A DNA stretch of 64,000 nucleotides from contig JASJFT010000012.1 in the NCBI GenBank assembly GCA_030770425.1, positions 415,768-479,767 of the forward strand. The letters run 5' to 3'. The stretch comes from Darksidea phi (taxonomy: Eukaryota; Ascomycota; Dothideomycetes; Pleosporales; Lentitheciaceae). How positions within the stretch are numbered: position 1 is the stretch's first letter; every line of letters starts with the position of its first letter. Made by a program: the position numbers and the translations under genes. Under the pieces are notes generated by a model, which searched no databases, was not told where the DNA came from, and saw nothing but the letters and a program-made list of their open reading frames with translations. Shown here piece after piece: positions 11,824 to 23,491 of this stretch.

Positions 11824-12936
11824 GTGGTTTGATTGGAGTGGTGGGGGGGAGCGAGTGGGATGGGATGGGATGGGATGGGATGGTTGATGGGGGAGATGGA
11901 TATTTCGGTTTTGTATGAATTGGTTGGATGTATGAGGAAGTTGGCTTTTGGCCAGGTACGGAAACCAGATGCTTCATGTGCTCTCTGGCACTCCTCCCCA
12001 TCCGGTCTCGAAATCACTGGTGCATACTAACTTCTACTCGTGTCCTTTAATGCGTATGCTTATCTGCCACGCCCACGCCCACGCTCCACAGTAACATACA
12101 TGCTCCTTTATCCTAAAAGCGAATCCATACAAGACACCCCCTCCCTACATAGAGTACAAAGCATATCGACGCATACATACCACCCCGCTACAAGCGCTTC
12201 TAGCAATAAATACATCCCCGCTTATCAGGTTAGGTTAGGAGCACGGCATCGCTAACACGAGATTGAAATCTGCCGTGAGGTGAGGGAACGAAGTCAGCAA
12301 AGCTCATCCATCTACAGGGGGGTGTCAATGCCTAGTTGTCTTCCGCTGGAGGAATGCTACGACGGTGCGGAACATGGCTTGCGTGGTATCTGTCCAAGCT
12401 GCCGCGGACGCGATATCGAAGGTCGGGGAGAGCTGAGAAAGTTGGAGTGCTTGGCGGAGAGAGTTGGCTAGCTAAATACTGCTGACTGTGATTGCGAGGG
12501 GAGTTTGTCAAAGGTAGGGAGGGGGGTTTCTATTTGATGGTGCTTACTTCAGAGGGAGATTAGGGGGCGGTGATGGCAAGTAGTCGCCCGATTTGGATCT
12601 CGCCGTAATGAAGTGCTGGACGATGTGGGGATGTGGGTGGAAAGTTTAGTGCATTATACGGTTATATTTCGGATATTAACTGAACATTCGGCTATCGTCC
12701 AGACAAGATGTACAGAATACACTACAGGAAGCATACAGAATAAAGATAAGCTAACAGTAAGCATGGGCTTCTAAACCCGGGTATCGTGAGAAGAACGAGA
12801 TCCTGAAATAAGAAGAGATGTTGACAGATGGTTTACACGGCTTGGTCGTATCATATGGCTAGCTTCACTGCAGGCGGGTTAGCTGGTGCCAAACTGTGTG
12901 TTTGAGACTAGACTCACAAAGCAAACACTCGATGGC
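11824..12936. other. Convergent intergenic region
   Basis: Lies between two convergent kinase genes. Only short unsupported open frames are present. It holds a TGGGA pentamer run at about 11855-11883 and probably both 3' untranslated regions. Confidence 0.5.
11855..11883. repeat. TGGGA pentamer microsatellite
   Basis: Five to six tandem GTGGGA/TGGGA units just downstream of chk1. Confidence 0.8.
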
Positions 12937-14744
12937 CTAACCACTAGGTCGAGTGATCTTCACTAAGCCGCCGAAATCGGAGCCGGAGTCGGAGTCGGAT
13001 TCGTGGCTAAGGAGGTTTGATGCAGCAGCAGTAGGAACTGGCGAAGTAGCGCGACTTGGGGCGGCGGTGGATGTGGTGCTGGCGCCTGTGCCGAGGTGTT
13101 TCAGCTTCTCCACCAGTTCCGAGGCCTTAGGTCTATCTGTTGGCTTGATCTGCAGCAACGAAGGGATGACATCTAGAATGTCCTTCAACCCTCCTTCACA
13201 TCGATGCGACAGGTAATCTATCTTCTCTATTACAGGTTGTCGGAGCTGAATGACGCCTGCGGCCTCACGGTAGAAGCCTTCATCCACGAGAGGGTGATGT
13301 GGGTGAGCTTGACCTTCACGAGCGTCACGGAATGCCAATAGGGCTTCGTAGCCTTCGATGAACCATACTAAGACCTCAAGGTAAACGCAACCTAGAGTCC
13401 AGATGTCATAAGGCCTTGAAGTCCCACCCTTTGAGGATTCCCTGTACACGTGGAGACGTCAGTAATTGTCCTAATAGAGATGTCCATGCCTTCTACTAGT
13501 TTGATGATATTGTTCTCTGAGGCAAGTAGACTTGGGCTACACTTACGGTGCTCGGTAAGTTGGTGTTCCTGGTTGGGTTTGGGTCTTGTAGCTCTGCCTT
13601 TTTCCGCTAATCGTCGATTCGATATCAGCAACCCTTGCGCACGAGAAGTCCGCGAGCCGAAGCCAGTATGTTCCATCTCGGTTCCTGAACACGAGAATGT
13701 TCTCTGGTTTAATGTCATGAATGTAGCCCGCCTTTTCTAGCATCGATGGAACGTTTAGGGTGCTCGCGCCGGTGGTCGCTTTTGATCCTTCGGGGTTATG
13801 TACGACCTGAAGCGCACCTGCCAGTCCGGCCAGTTGTTGAGCAAGCCAAGAAGCTGTCAATCCGGGAACTTGGCCACCATTGAAGTTCTCATGGATAAAC
13901 CCCTCTAAGTCGCGATCTGCTAAATCGTATATCTAGTCAACTTAGCCTCTTCTGCAGAGACTTGCTAATGAGTTATGACGTACCATGTGGTATTTCGGAC
14001 CAAGGGTGAAGCTAGTGAGACATTTAACTAGATGTGGGTGGTTCAATCCCGCCATGGCACTGTGGTAATTGCGCTCTCGGCCTTCGTGCCGTGTAACTTT
14101 CATTGCGAATCTGTTGTCATCGTCCGTCTCCTTGTCCCCATTGTTAGCAAGATATGTCAATTTCATTGAAGGCACATACGTACGCATAGAAACGAGCGGT
14201 GATCCGGGTGTATCCATACTATCCACACCTCACCAAAGGACCCTTTGCCCTTTCTGTACTCCTTCTTCTCTTCGAAGTGTATAGGTATTGTGAAGCGATC
14301 AGAATGATCGTCGTCCAGGTTCTGGATGTCATCCTTACGGAAGAATATCGTTTTGAAGCGCTTCTGGTTCTCCATAAAGTTGGTGACAAATTCTTCCTTC
14401 TTCGCCAGCTTTCCAAATCTAGTTTCATCAAGGGGTAGGTCTGCATCTGTGAGGCCATTGTCAAGCATGGCCTTCAGATACTTCGTCTTGCCACACATAA
14501 CGCAGGTCGCAAACAGTTTGCGGCCATTGTTATATACCCGGTGGATGAGCTCATCGTGTTCGCGGTCGCTTAAGTCGATCTTCTCGTCTTGTTCGAGGAC
14601 ATGTCGAATGACTTCTCGCTGCGTAACCTCGTCCAGAGCAGGGATCGGCAGGAATCTTTGCGGTTGGCTGCTGAACTTGTAGGTGACCGTGTGGACCTTT
14701 ACATACTCACGCACTTTTTTCTTGGTGTCCAAGGCGGGGCCCAT
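12937..14744 (-). CDS. Fungal protein kinase with altered HRD and DFG motifs
   Basis: Four exons on the minus strand: 14744-14184, 14130-13984, 13932-13547, 13441-12937, totalling 532 residues. The start is the ATG at 14744; an upstream frame extension begins with TTG. Residues 1-165 form an N-terminal region of the kind found before kinase domains in many fungal-expanded kinases. The glycine loop is GKGSFGEVW, and FAMKV supplies the likely ATP-binding lysine. The catalytic loop reads GYIHDIKPEN, so the usual H-x-D His and Arg are replaced (I-H-D) while Asp and Lys remain. DFG is DFS (LADFSCAR), and the APE motif is restored only by splicing (TYRAPESSKGG). RPYDIWTLGCVYLEVLVW is the helix-F region. 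A Ser/Thr-rich tail ends the protein. Substrate and pathway are unknown. A decayed relative lies at about 20.3-21.0 kb on the same strand. Confidence 0.85.
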
Positions 14745-15508
14745 GGTGTGATGACGATGAAGAAAGCTGGCTGTTCTTCGAGTGAGTCTCTGCAAAGTTT
14801 GTAGAGTTGCGACGTTCGGTCAATGAGTCAATGCGCAAGGCTGAGGATGACCCCACAGTTGGAAGTCGGAAGACGGCAATTGCGATAAGGCTGAGAATTG
14901 ACGTATGCAAATAGCGGTCATCTTGTGGGTGGCGTGGGCGCTTCTTTATACGCGCCCGGAATACGCCTGGCAATTTCAGGCAACCGTGCCAGAGTCCGCA
15001 GTCAGGCGGAGGGCTGCCGTCAACTATCTCAATGCTACCCTGCTCCTTGCGATCATGTTCGGCATGGTGGAGGCGGCCTCTCCGGATAGGCCATGAAACG
15101 GCCCAAGATGCGGCCCAAGGAACGGTGGCTTAGTGTTAGCTAGGGAAATATATGCATGCGCAGGCGCGATATTGATGAGTGTGCCTACCCAATTCGCCGG
15201 CGCGGATTGAGGGACCTTTCTGAAGTCGACCGGTGAGATCCTTGAACTTCGGACATGTAGCTCTACGTTGTCGTGGACGCGGGGTTGAGGGGTGAGCGGA
15301 GTCGCCACCCAGTAAAATGGCTAGGGTAATAAGACGCCACCCAGTCAGGGTTGTTGCGAGCCGAAGGCTGTGTGCGGCCCACGAACACGTGCATGTAAGG
15401 CTAAATTGGTCGCTTGTTATTGAACTGGTGATTGTGTAAGAAGTGAAACAACGCTGCTGCACTGTATCGGCCAAGGATTCCAAGGCATATGGCTGATTGT
15501 TGTGGTGG
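14745..15508. other. Intergenic region between two minus-strand genes
   Basis: Short open frames on both strands show no family features. The part next to 14745 is the presumed promoter of the kinase gene; the part next to 15508 is the 3' flank of the CorA-like gene. Confidence 0.5.
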
Positions 15509-17595
15509 CTATGCGTTGGAGGCTGCCCATTCAGATTTGTGTCGACGTGGTAGTCTAAGCTGGTATTTCGTTGTGCCACGTGGGATTGCGTCGTCCTTTC
15601 CGTAGTGTTTACGCCGCATGAGCTGCATGATTTTCTCCGAGTTCACCCAAAGGTACCATACAAGTATAGTGACCAAGGTCAAAGGAACTGATATGGCGAA
15701 AAATATATATGCGTTGTTAGTGTACTCAAGCTTGGAATCGCCAGAGGGTAGTTCCTTTTGGCTGACGAATTGCGTCGAAAAGAAGTTCTGCTTTGTGTCA
15801 GCCGCTGCCGCATGACGGACCTGAGTAGGAACAGGCTCACTGATACGATGGTGCATGGTAGATAGATCATGGTGATGATCGTCAACACTCTCATACTAGA
15901 AGAATCTCGACTATTCTTTTCTGCAAGCTGTCTCATGATGACATTTTCGTCCTGCCCTTGCCTTTCAAGCTTGTGAAGTGCAGATATCTGTTGATTGAGA
16001 TTGTGGCCGCTTTCTCGTTCCAGTAAAGACGATATCTGTAAGGAAGTATCAGCAATATCATCAACCAGCCACAAAGTCGCCGTCAACAGAGCAATGACGT
16101 ACTAGCGTCCTTGTGTTTTGGACTTTTGAGAGTAGGGCTTCCGCTTTCTTCCGAGTATAGGCGATCTCTTTAGCCTTCTCTCGTAACGCGAAGACTACGG
16201 CGTCTGAACCATAGGCGGATCGTCTCGGCTTTTCATCACTCTTCGTCGCGAGGTCCTGGTGGTCGCGGAACAGCTCATACATTTCTTCGAAAGTAGAGAC
16301 AGTATCAAGCGTCGAATCCAGGCACAGGATGAGGTCAGCAATCTGATCCTCGATTTGTTTCAGCTCCTGGTGATCCTCAACCTCTATCGAGACGAAGTCG
16401 TCTTCGGCCTCATCGCATCCCACCAAAATGCCAACAGCTTTGTTTGACTATGAATCGTTAGGGTTGCATCGATACCACGCGCAGCATTCGACTTGCCTGG
16501 TGCGTCACGAGCTTGGTCAAATCAACTAGGTATGGACGCCAGCTTGCTATTGCAGTGTCGAGGAAGATAACGTGGAGTTCGAACGGGTTGGAACCCGTCA
16601 AGTCGGTGATACTCCTAGTATATCGGTCGAGGCGAACTTCTGTTCGCTGAGAAGCGCCCACGAGAATCCAGGTGGAACAGCCGCTTTCAAATCTTGGCTT
16701 GTACCTGTGATAGATCGCAAACTGTCGAAGAGACCATGGTCGTTTACCTCCCGCACGATTGGTAAATTCGACATAACGTAGGATGTACGAGCATTCTGGA
16801 AAGATTCAGTAAGTGTATATAAGCCAAAGAGGTCGGCACGTTGCCAGACGCACCAAAACCGTGATAATTGTTGTTATGAGACTCGCATAAAGGTCTGAAC
16901 TTGAGGGGTGGAGGCCCTACTTCCGTGGCACCGTCTTTGACGCCAAAGCCAATCAAGTACTCGTTGAATCTCGGAAAGACGTGGCAGCATCTCAGAAGCT
17001 GTTCGAATAGCTCTTTCGTGATCTGGAGCCGGCTGTTTGAATGTCGTTGGCGAAGGTAAAATACCCTGAAATCATTTCTGGTACGCTTCACGAAATTTTG
17101 AACGCTGCCGGTGTCCAAGTCCACAACGGTCAGTTTAGGCGGCCCTGGATAGGTGGGCGGGGAAGATCCTCGATGCTGATCGAGGGCGGTTGAAAGAGCC
17201 GTGCTTGAAGCTTTGCTGCAAAGCGACCAGGCGTCATTGCTCTCTGATTCAGGGTCATGGTACTGGTCCGCGTCTACATTCTCAATTTGTTCCACCTTGG
17301 ACGAGTGGTCATCTGGGGATTCATGAACCCCAGACCTCGAATCAGCTAAGCCGTCACTCTTTATTGCAGAACCTTTCACTTTCTTCTGTTCGTCTTTCTC
17401 AAGCCCAGACGACGGGCTGTTCTCTTGCTTTCGTTCGTAGTAAGTCGCGTTTATGGAGGACTGGATCCGCACTTCGATCTTTGAACACCGTGGATCCGTC
17501 TCGAAAATTGATTCTGCAGAGCGTGCGTAGTACTCATCGGCGGTGGGGCTTCGGTCGTAGAAGAGCGTACGCTCAAAATAGCGTGACGTTTTCAT
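15509..17595 (-). CDS. CorA-like (Mg2+ transporter-fold) membrane protein
   Basis: Five exons on the minus strand: 17595-16854, 16795-16497, 16447-16103, 16035-15841, 15787-15509, giving 619 residues. The first about 350 residues are soluble: an acidic, Ser-rich stretch, then a segment with RPWSLRQFAIYHRYKP. A long helical region follows (about 360-500). At the C-terminus are two membrane helices: MRVLTIITMIYLPCTIVS, then AYIFFAISVPLTLVTILVWYLW. This two-helix end after a long cytosolic helix is the CorA plan, and 'MIYLP' sits where fungal CorA-like proteins have such a motif. The GMN pore signature of true Mg2+ channels is absent, so transport is unproven. Intron 2 (16448-16496) has a GC donor, CAG|GCAAGT, and splicing there joins LTKLVTHQ to SNKAVGILVG. 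Confidence 0.82.
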
Positions 17596-18618
17596 CTTGC
17601 CGCCGAACCGCGGAGGCTATTTTCATGCTCTCGACAGTCTTAATAGCCGCACGATGAACATAATAACAACAGTATCTGCCTGTTGGCTTCCGGTCACAAA
17701 ATGCAAATTTCGAGGCGGTAAGTCTAGTATTTTCGCTTTGTGGGATGACGGGAGGCTGTGAAGAGGAGGAACATCGGCTAAAGCCAAGCCAATAGGGACG
17801 CGCTAGTCTGCCTCACGATAAGGCGGTCAACACCGAAACCGTCGCACTCTACTTATTTTGATGGCTTCTCGCGAACAATGCTTTGCACTTTGTATTCCTC
17901 CCATACCATTCCGATTCTCTGGTGCTTCCGAAGGCGATAAGTACCCTTTGCCTTGGGATATCTGCACGCTTCCGGCTATAATCAATCTCGACGGCCACTG
18001 GTCAAAGGCTGTAGCGCTGCAGCTTTCTCTGAATGGCCGCATCATCATGCGCCCCAGAAGCAGGATTTATCGGGCACATCTGCGAGCAGCTGCCAGCGAA
18101 GTGCCTCCAACTCATCGCGCAGCCTTTGGCCGGTGAGTCGAAATATGCGTCTTAACTTGGCGACGCATCCGCTGGCCACGATCCGACCAACATCACGTCA
18201 CACGTCATCTAGCGGCGCGGTTTAAGCGTCACAAGCTTCCAGGGTGATGATTAAGTTGCGCATACTTACGCAGCATGCACACAGCCTCCCTGGACCAAGA
18301 CTTATAGGAAGGCGTTGGGACGTTAGTCCCTACGCAAGGCAGAGTAGGGCAATCCAGACTAAGCACATGCACAATGAACGGATGACTTAGTGGACCTCCG
18401 GCATTGCCGTACCTCAAGGCGCACTCGCTGGTGGTATGCAATATCAACGTTATACTGGGAGAAAGGACATGGCGCAGACGCATATGCTACGTGGTGCGCT
18501 ACCGTTCGTTCCCACCACCATAGTGCCCAAATCAAGCCTTACTATGGCACGAAGTATTTTATATACACGGAAAGCAGCCTCGGGCCGCGAGTATCTCGGC
18601 CTCTTTTCATCCGTCGCC
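17596..18618. other. Divergent intergenic region
   Basis: Lies between the divergent CorA-like gene and the small gene at 18619. Open frames at about 17830-18230 and 18390-18600 carry no recognisable motif. I see nothing else. Confidence 0.5.
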
Positions 18619-19061
18619 ATGAAGTCCTTTTCAATGTGGCCCAAGCGGCCCAAGCTACCTCAAGAGTCGAAAGCCCAGCAGCTGTCATCCTTCCCAATCT
18701 TACCAGAACTGTCACAAAATCGCGAAACGCAAGCACCCCCGACGCAACGAACAGAACCACAGATTATCGAAGATTGCTACATAGATGATGTAAAGCTGCT
18801 CAAAATCTGCGAGCAGCGCTTTGGGCTTGGGAATTACAAGCTTCGTGTAAGTAGATTAAGTCCAGCGGTCTCAAATATAGCTTAGTAGCTAACGTGTCTA
18901 CAGTTCAAGTTCAACAGATACTATCTATCAGCGCCGGAGGTCCTCGATGAAGTATGTCAATTCCTATGATATCCACTCTCCCTTCACTATGGAACCAATA
19001 CTCTATCGTCACTAAATTCTTCTAGGATACTCTGCGGCAGTGCGAGATACGTTACCTTTGA
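18619..19061 (+). CDS. Small three-exon protein of unknown function
   Basis: Proposed exons 18619-18846, 18904-18951 and 19026-19061 give 103 residues. Both introns have good signals: CGT|GTAAGT with TCTACAG, and GAA|GTATGT with TTCTAG, the first with GCTAAC near its end. The frame stays open across both junctions. The product opens MKSFSMWPKRPKLPQES and later has CYIDDVKLLKICEQRFGLGN followed, across the first junction, by a Tyr-rich FKFNRYYLS segment. No signal peptide or membrane helix is visible. I do not recognise the family. The ORF might instead begin upstream, since the frame is open to about 18436, but no other ATG has such a good context. Confidence 0.5.
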
Positions 19062-20329
19062 GCCTCCAGTGTGAGCCGCCTATGGCTTATAATCTCCACT
19101 TAATACACCTTCTACAACAACCAGCGTCTTTCATCTTCATTGGCATTGAGAACGGAGTTAATAGTCATGATATATTGATACCAAACTCGAACGGCATACC
19201 CAGGATGGACCTAGAAGATTGAAAGGTTCACCCGACTATTCAGAAAATTTACACATATCTCAATACATTGTATATGCGTGCTCTCTCGTAACATGATAAC
19301 GATCTCCGTAAAATTTTCAGATCATCTAAAATTCCAATCACACCACAAACGTCAAAAGCTCACTCGGCTCAATCTAGAGCTTGTCCTCCACAACACCTTA
19401 GAACGTTTCCCAACCGTACCATCACGTGCACTCCTCGACACCCCCATTTCTCCCCGAAGCATGGTAGGATCACCGATGGCCAATCTGATCAGGAGTATTA
19501 GAATATGGCGTCGTCACTATCCCACCTGAGCCAAGTCCACAACGATCTTCGATCTTATCACACCAGCACCAGTAAGTCCAGAACACGCATTCTGAGGACT
19601 AAGTGTGCTGTAGCTCACATATCGCTTGACCAGAAATCCGCCGAGATGGGTCGTATTCCGAAGCCTTCTCCTTCGCGCCACGATATTCTCAGCCGATAGC
19701 TGCATGAGGGCAATCTTTCGCCTTCGTAATCCCAATCAACAAGGCGGAAGTCTATCATTCACTCCGGAACATTGAATACGAGGATGTTGGCAGAGGTGAT
19801 GGTGTGATGGAAGCCGGTGTTGTGGTCTGCCGGATCATGGTCGTGTTGGACTACGTGTAGATGTCCTCGTATTTATCCCACCAACCAATTCAGGTCCTGA
19901 CCCAACTTCCACCCGGTAAACTTATTGGCGAAAACGATCTTCATCAGTCTCTCAGGCTTGCTGCTAGCCTTTGGTATAATGATGTAACTGCACACTTTTA
20001 TATCCAAGCACCGTCAAGCATCTTATCGCATTTTATGCGGCGTCTCGCTTGTAGTGATCACGATGTACTACACGTGGTCAGTTTCTGCATTATTTTTGAT
20101 GATTCTTCCAAAAAAAAACCCCTCCAGTCAGTTCCCTGCTTCTAGGTTGAGAAGTGTATTGGTTGGGAGGACTTCGTGGCATATGGCTAGTCTTACCATT
20201 CATTTCTCAGCATCGGAGCAGCATTATTCCAATCTGAACCATCAACTGGAACCTCGCTCTGCAACTCTGTTACTGGACCATCAGCTGTGATGCTGTTCAC
20301 CGGGTCAACCTCCACCATCTTCTGAATGA
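19062..20329. other. Gene-poor interval
   Basis: No gene could be supported. Open frames near 19505-19735 and 19861-20145 are short and featureless. Given the neighbouring relics, old decayed sequence is possible but not shown. Confidence 0.45.
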
Positions 20330-20990
20330 TTTGAATCACTTCATCAAACTATCCAACCCCTCCTTCTTGAGCTCATCTACCTCACTCTGCACAGTCACGC
20401 GCAGCTCAGAATCCTCTATATCTTCGCGAAGCGCCTGGCCCATAAAGACCCCAGGTTGCGGCGCTTCCTCTCGACCATCGCAAAACCGATCAACAGCATC
20501 GTGCCTTCCGAAGAACCACAAAAGCAACTCAAGAAAGTCGCATCGCCAGGACCATACATCATTAAGGCGGGAAGCCTTTTGCTCCCTCCCTATCATAATA
20601 CTCCGGGAGGAAGTAATCCGTATTAGCGCGAGGCTCGCTTTCTTGGTTGGTGCGGCCTTGGATGAGGTCGTTTACCTTCGCACTTCCCCTGGTCTATGAG
20701 GTGGAAGTGGTACTTTGGACTGAACACGAGACGGTCTCCCGGTTCGGTGCTGTGGATATAGCCCGCTTGGCTTAGACTGAAAGCTGGTGGAGGGCACTGC
20801 ATGTGTACTGCTTTGAGTACATCGGTGAGACCGTACATTACGGATATTGCGAAAAGTTTTAAAGTTCCATGATCACAGAACCCGGAGGTAACAGTTTCCC
20901 GTTCGGGCTCAATTAATCTGTTTTGTTACATGCTTAAGCCATTGCTCAGAAGTGTCTAGACCTTCTGCTCGGTAATGATTACTTCTAAGC
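20330..20990 (-). pseudogene. Decayed protein-kinase gene
   Basis: Kinase landmarks can be read in order on the minus strand but in changing frames and broken by stops. Going 5' to 3': CAKQCLEVIITEQK; VIMEL next to a stop; MYGLTDVLKAVHMQ; GYIHSTEPGDRLVFSP; HFHLIDQGKCEG; a FLPEYYDREG remnant of the APE segment; then NDVWSWRCDFLELLLWFFG. GYIHSTEPGDRLVF aligns without gaps to the catalytic loop GYIHDIKPENILVF of the kinase at 12937-14744, and the DVW/DIW helix aligns as well. The catalytic Asp and Lys are lost. This supports a duplicated, now non-functional paralogue. The edges are approximate, and the N-lobe was not found. Confidence 0.7.
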
Positions 20991-21878
20991 ACTGCTTTGC
21001 ACATAGGACATGGCGCAGTTTCTGGGATGAACGTCCTTCGTTTGGGTAATTATGTATCCGCCGGATAGAATTGCAGCTTCCTCGTCGTCGGGGTGAACCT
21101 GCTCTTCGGAGCCATGTTTTGCTTGTGTCTAGCGAGGTTCTCGCGCCAGTATCCTCCACACTTCACAACCAACCTAACCCGGGACTATTGGCGGCACGGG
21201 GCTCGCGATAGAAGAAGTTCTGGTGCCGCGATCAAAGAGCCGAGGTCGGAATGGTAGGTGACAAGCCTGGACACGAGGAGACGTGGAAATGCCTCTCAGC
21301 GAGTTCAGACGCTTTTTGTGTCACGTTTCTGAGCTGGCACGTACGAGCTTTCACATCAAATCTGATGGCAAATAAAGCATGATGTCTCATGACACAGAGG
21401 GTCATGCGATTACGCTGCATAGTAAATGAGAGGAACAACAAAAGACATTAAAACAAAAGCCTATGAGTTAAGACAGCTAACACCTAGGACCACGAATATG
21501 AATGAAGTGTAAGAGAATGAATAGATTACAACAGCGAAGAACCTTGATCTTAACTTTAGAGTGTTACCTCAACGAGATCCTCCAAGTTAGGAGCCACTGC
21601 ACGCGCCAGCTTCTTTTGTCTTCCGACCCCATGCTGAAGCATATAGATTATACGTAAGTATCCAGGCGTAGTTATCCACTGATTGCAATGACCAGCCAAA
21701 TACATAACTAGATCTCGGCATTGTTGCAAGATAGATGTACCGACCATTACGAGTCGCCTGTTCCTGAAGTCCAGGATACGGAATTTTTCCGGAGTGCAGC
21801 TGTCAGCGGCAGACTTCCACCAGATACCCGGATTTCGTTTGTGCGGCGTCGAGTTCCTCCTGAGGAATCCGAGTAGGT
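20991..21878. other. Unresolved interval, possible remnants on minus strand
   Basis: A minus-strand segment at about 21556-21830 can be read as KFRILDFRNRRLVMVGTSIL and onward to a stop at 21556, but it has no start and no recognisable domain. The kinase relic may extend into the low end of this interval. Confidence 0.35.
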
Positions 21879-22510
21879 TTAGGCGTAGAAGGAGTTGTCA
21901 TGGTGGCGGCGGGGACGGGTTGGAGGTGCAGGCCAGTCCCTCAGATGGAAGCCCATGTAGCATTTAGCGAAAACGGCAGCGGCGGTACGAACCACTTTAG
22001 TCGCTCCCTTGTTAATGGCTTCCAAGACACAGTTCTTGGTAGCGTTGTAGCAGTCTCCAGGCGAACTCCAAGCGGAAGGCGAGCTCTGGAACGTAACCAT
22101 GTCCTGGTAGTTAACTTCATTGTCGGCTTGCAGCCAATCGTCGGTCGGCAGGTTTCGGTGGCAGTCCTGAGCTGCGTACTTGTCAATGAAATGGTCGTGC
22201 TGGCCCTTGTAACCATAGCTCTTAATATCCTGCACAGAGTTTCCTTGTGTTCCGTAGGCGATTTCGGATGTGGTTGGGGATGATGTAGCCTTCCCAGCAA
22301 TGCGCCACACCCGCCCAAGCATCGTACCAGACCTGGTTGACCCCAGCGTCGATGCACTCCGCTAAGCACCCTTGCATGCATTGTATCTCCAGGTAAGTTC
22401 CATGACTTGCTGGCTGATTGGAAGCTCACGATACCATCGCCCTCCATGGCTTGGCCAATAGCATCGTCGAGCCATTTGCTACCGTCGGTACTTATCGATC
22501 TTCTTGCCTA
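21879..22510 (-). pseudogene. Two-repeat cysteine-containing protein, frameshifted
   Basis: Two copies of a repeat of about 60 residues are visible on the minus strand. The upstream copy contains GIVSFQSASKSWNLPGD, then after a frame change CLAECIDAGVNQVWYDAWAG and VAHCWEG. The downstream copy contains DMVTFQSSPSAWSSPGD, CVLEAINKGATKVVRTAAA and VFAKCYMG. The shared pattern is (V)xFQSxxxxWxxPGD...C(L)xE(C/A)I(D/N)xGxxxV...AxxxxAxC. The first copy needs a one-base frame change near 22380 to stay in register, so the locus is either a pseudogene or holds a splice I could not find. The final open frame (22322-21879) ends in a Pro/Arg/His-rich tail. The family is not recognised. Confidence 0.45.
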
Positions 22511-23491
22511 TGTCGCCGTCCGTTCCCCCTGCGCCGCAACTAGCACCGCCCTTTCTCTAACTTGTCCAATGGAGTACAGAGAGCGATGTCGAATACGAGG
22601 AAAAGGGAGAGGATAGGAGTCTGTCGCATCTCGAAAGAGTGAAATTTGGATAAATCGATAGAGAACGCAATAGAAAAGTGTATCAACTGATGAGTAAATG
22701 ACTGTGTTAGAACAACGGCACCAAGACGCAGCCTCAGCGCAAAAGCTCAGCGAAAGGATACGAGAATGCACATCTAACGTGCTCGAATAGGACGTTATAT
22801 CCTCGTTTTCTGGCCCCTTTGGGATTTGGGGGCGGTGGATCGAACATTTGGCAGACTCGGCCGCCAGGAACAATTCCATTCGTATTCTTGATCCTTCGAC
22901 GCGCCCAACTAGCTCAAGATCACTTGTTTATCATACTAGGCGATTAGTGCCGAACTCGGGGCACTCACTATCTGTACCGGGAAGGGGTCGCCATTTCTTC
23001 CTGCAAAATCCCCTGACCCCAGTGATAATCCGGTTGTGCTTCAAGTTGAGGGACGCATTAGCGAGAACTCCGATCGGTGTAGCCACATGACTTAGACAAG
23101 GCATATTTGGAAATATGAAACCTGTAAGGGAACAAGCTTTAAGCGCAGTAACTTAGATTATTCAAAGAATCTTCTCATAACAGACCTAAAAATTCGTGCG
23201 TTTTGTCTCTCTACTAGTATGGGAGTCCACATACAAAACATCGTCGTAAAACTAGACCAGTTTACAAATTTGCTTTTCAACAAGCGAAATGAATGGCGGT
23301 CAATTCGGATTACATGGATATAGCATACCCGCAGACCTAATGTCAATGCCAGGGATTCAAGGTATCTAGAAGCGATTAGTGATATCACTCAGGTCTTGGC
23401 ATCCTGACCTCATCCAAAACATTTCGCGGCGAACGCGGAGGTTATTGAACACCTTTACCTCACACCACGAGCATACCCCACAGCCGCTATA
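22511..23491. other. Intergenic, nothing recognised
   Basis: Only short open frames without motifs. The end adjoining 23492 presumably carries the glutaredoxin promoter. Confidence 0.45.

Noticed and set aside
22080..22140. Possible plus-strand gene using the splice-like CTCCAG|GTAAGTT signal near 22390.
   Set aside because: The plus-strand frames around it have no family features, while the minus strand shows an internal two-copy protein repeat.
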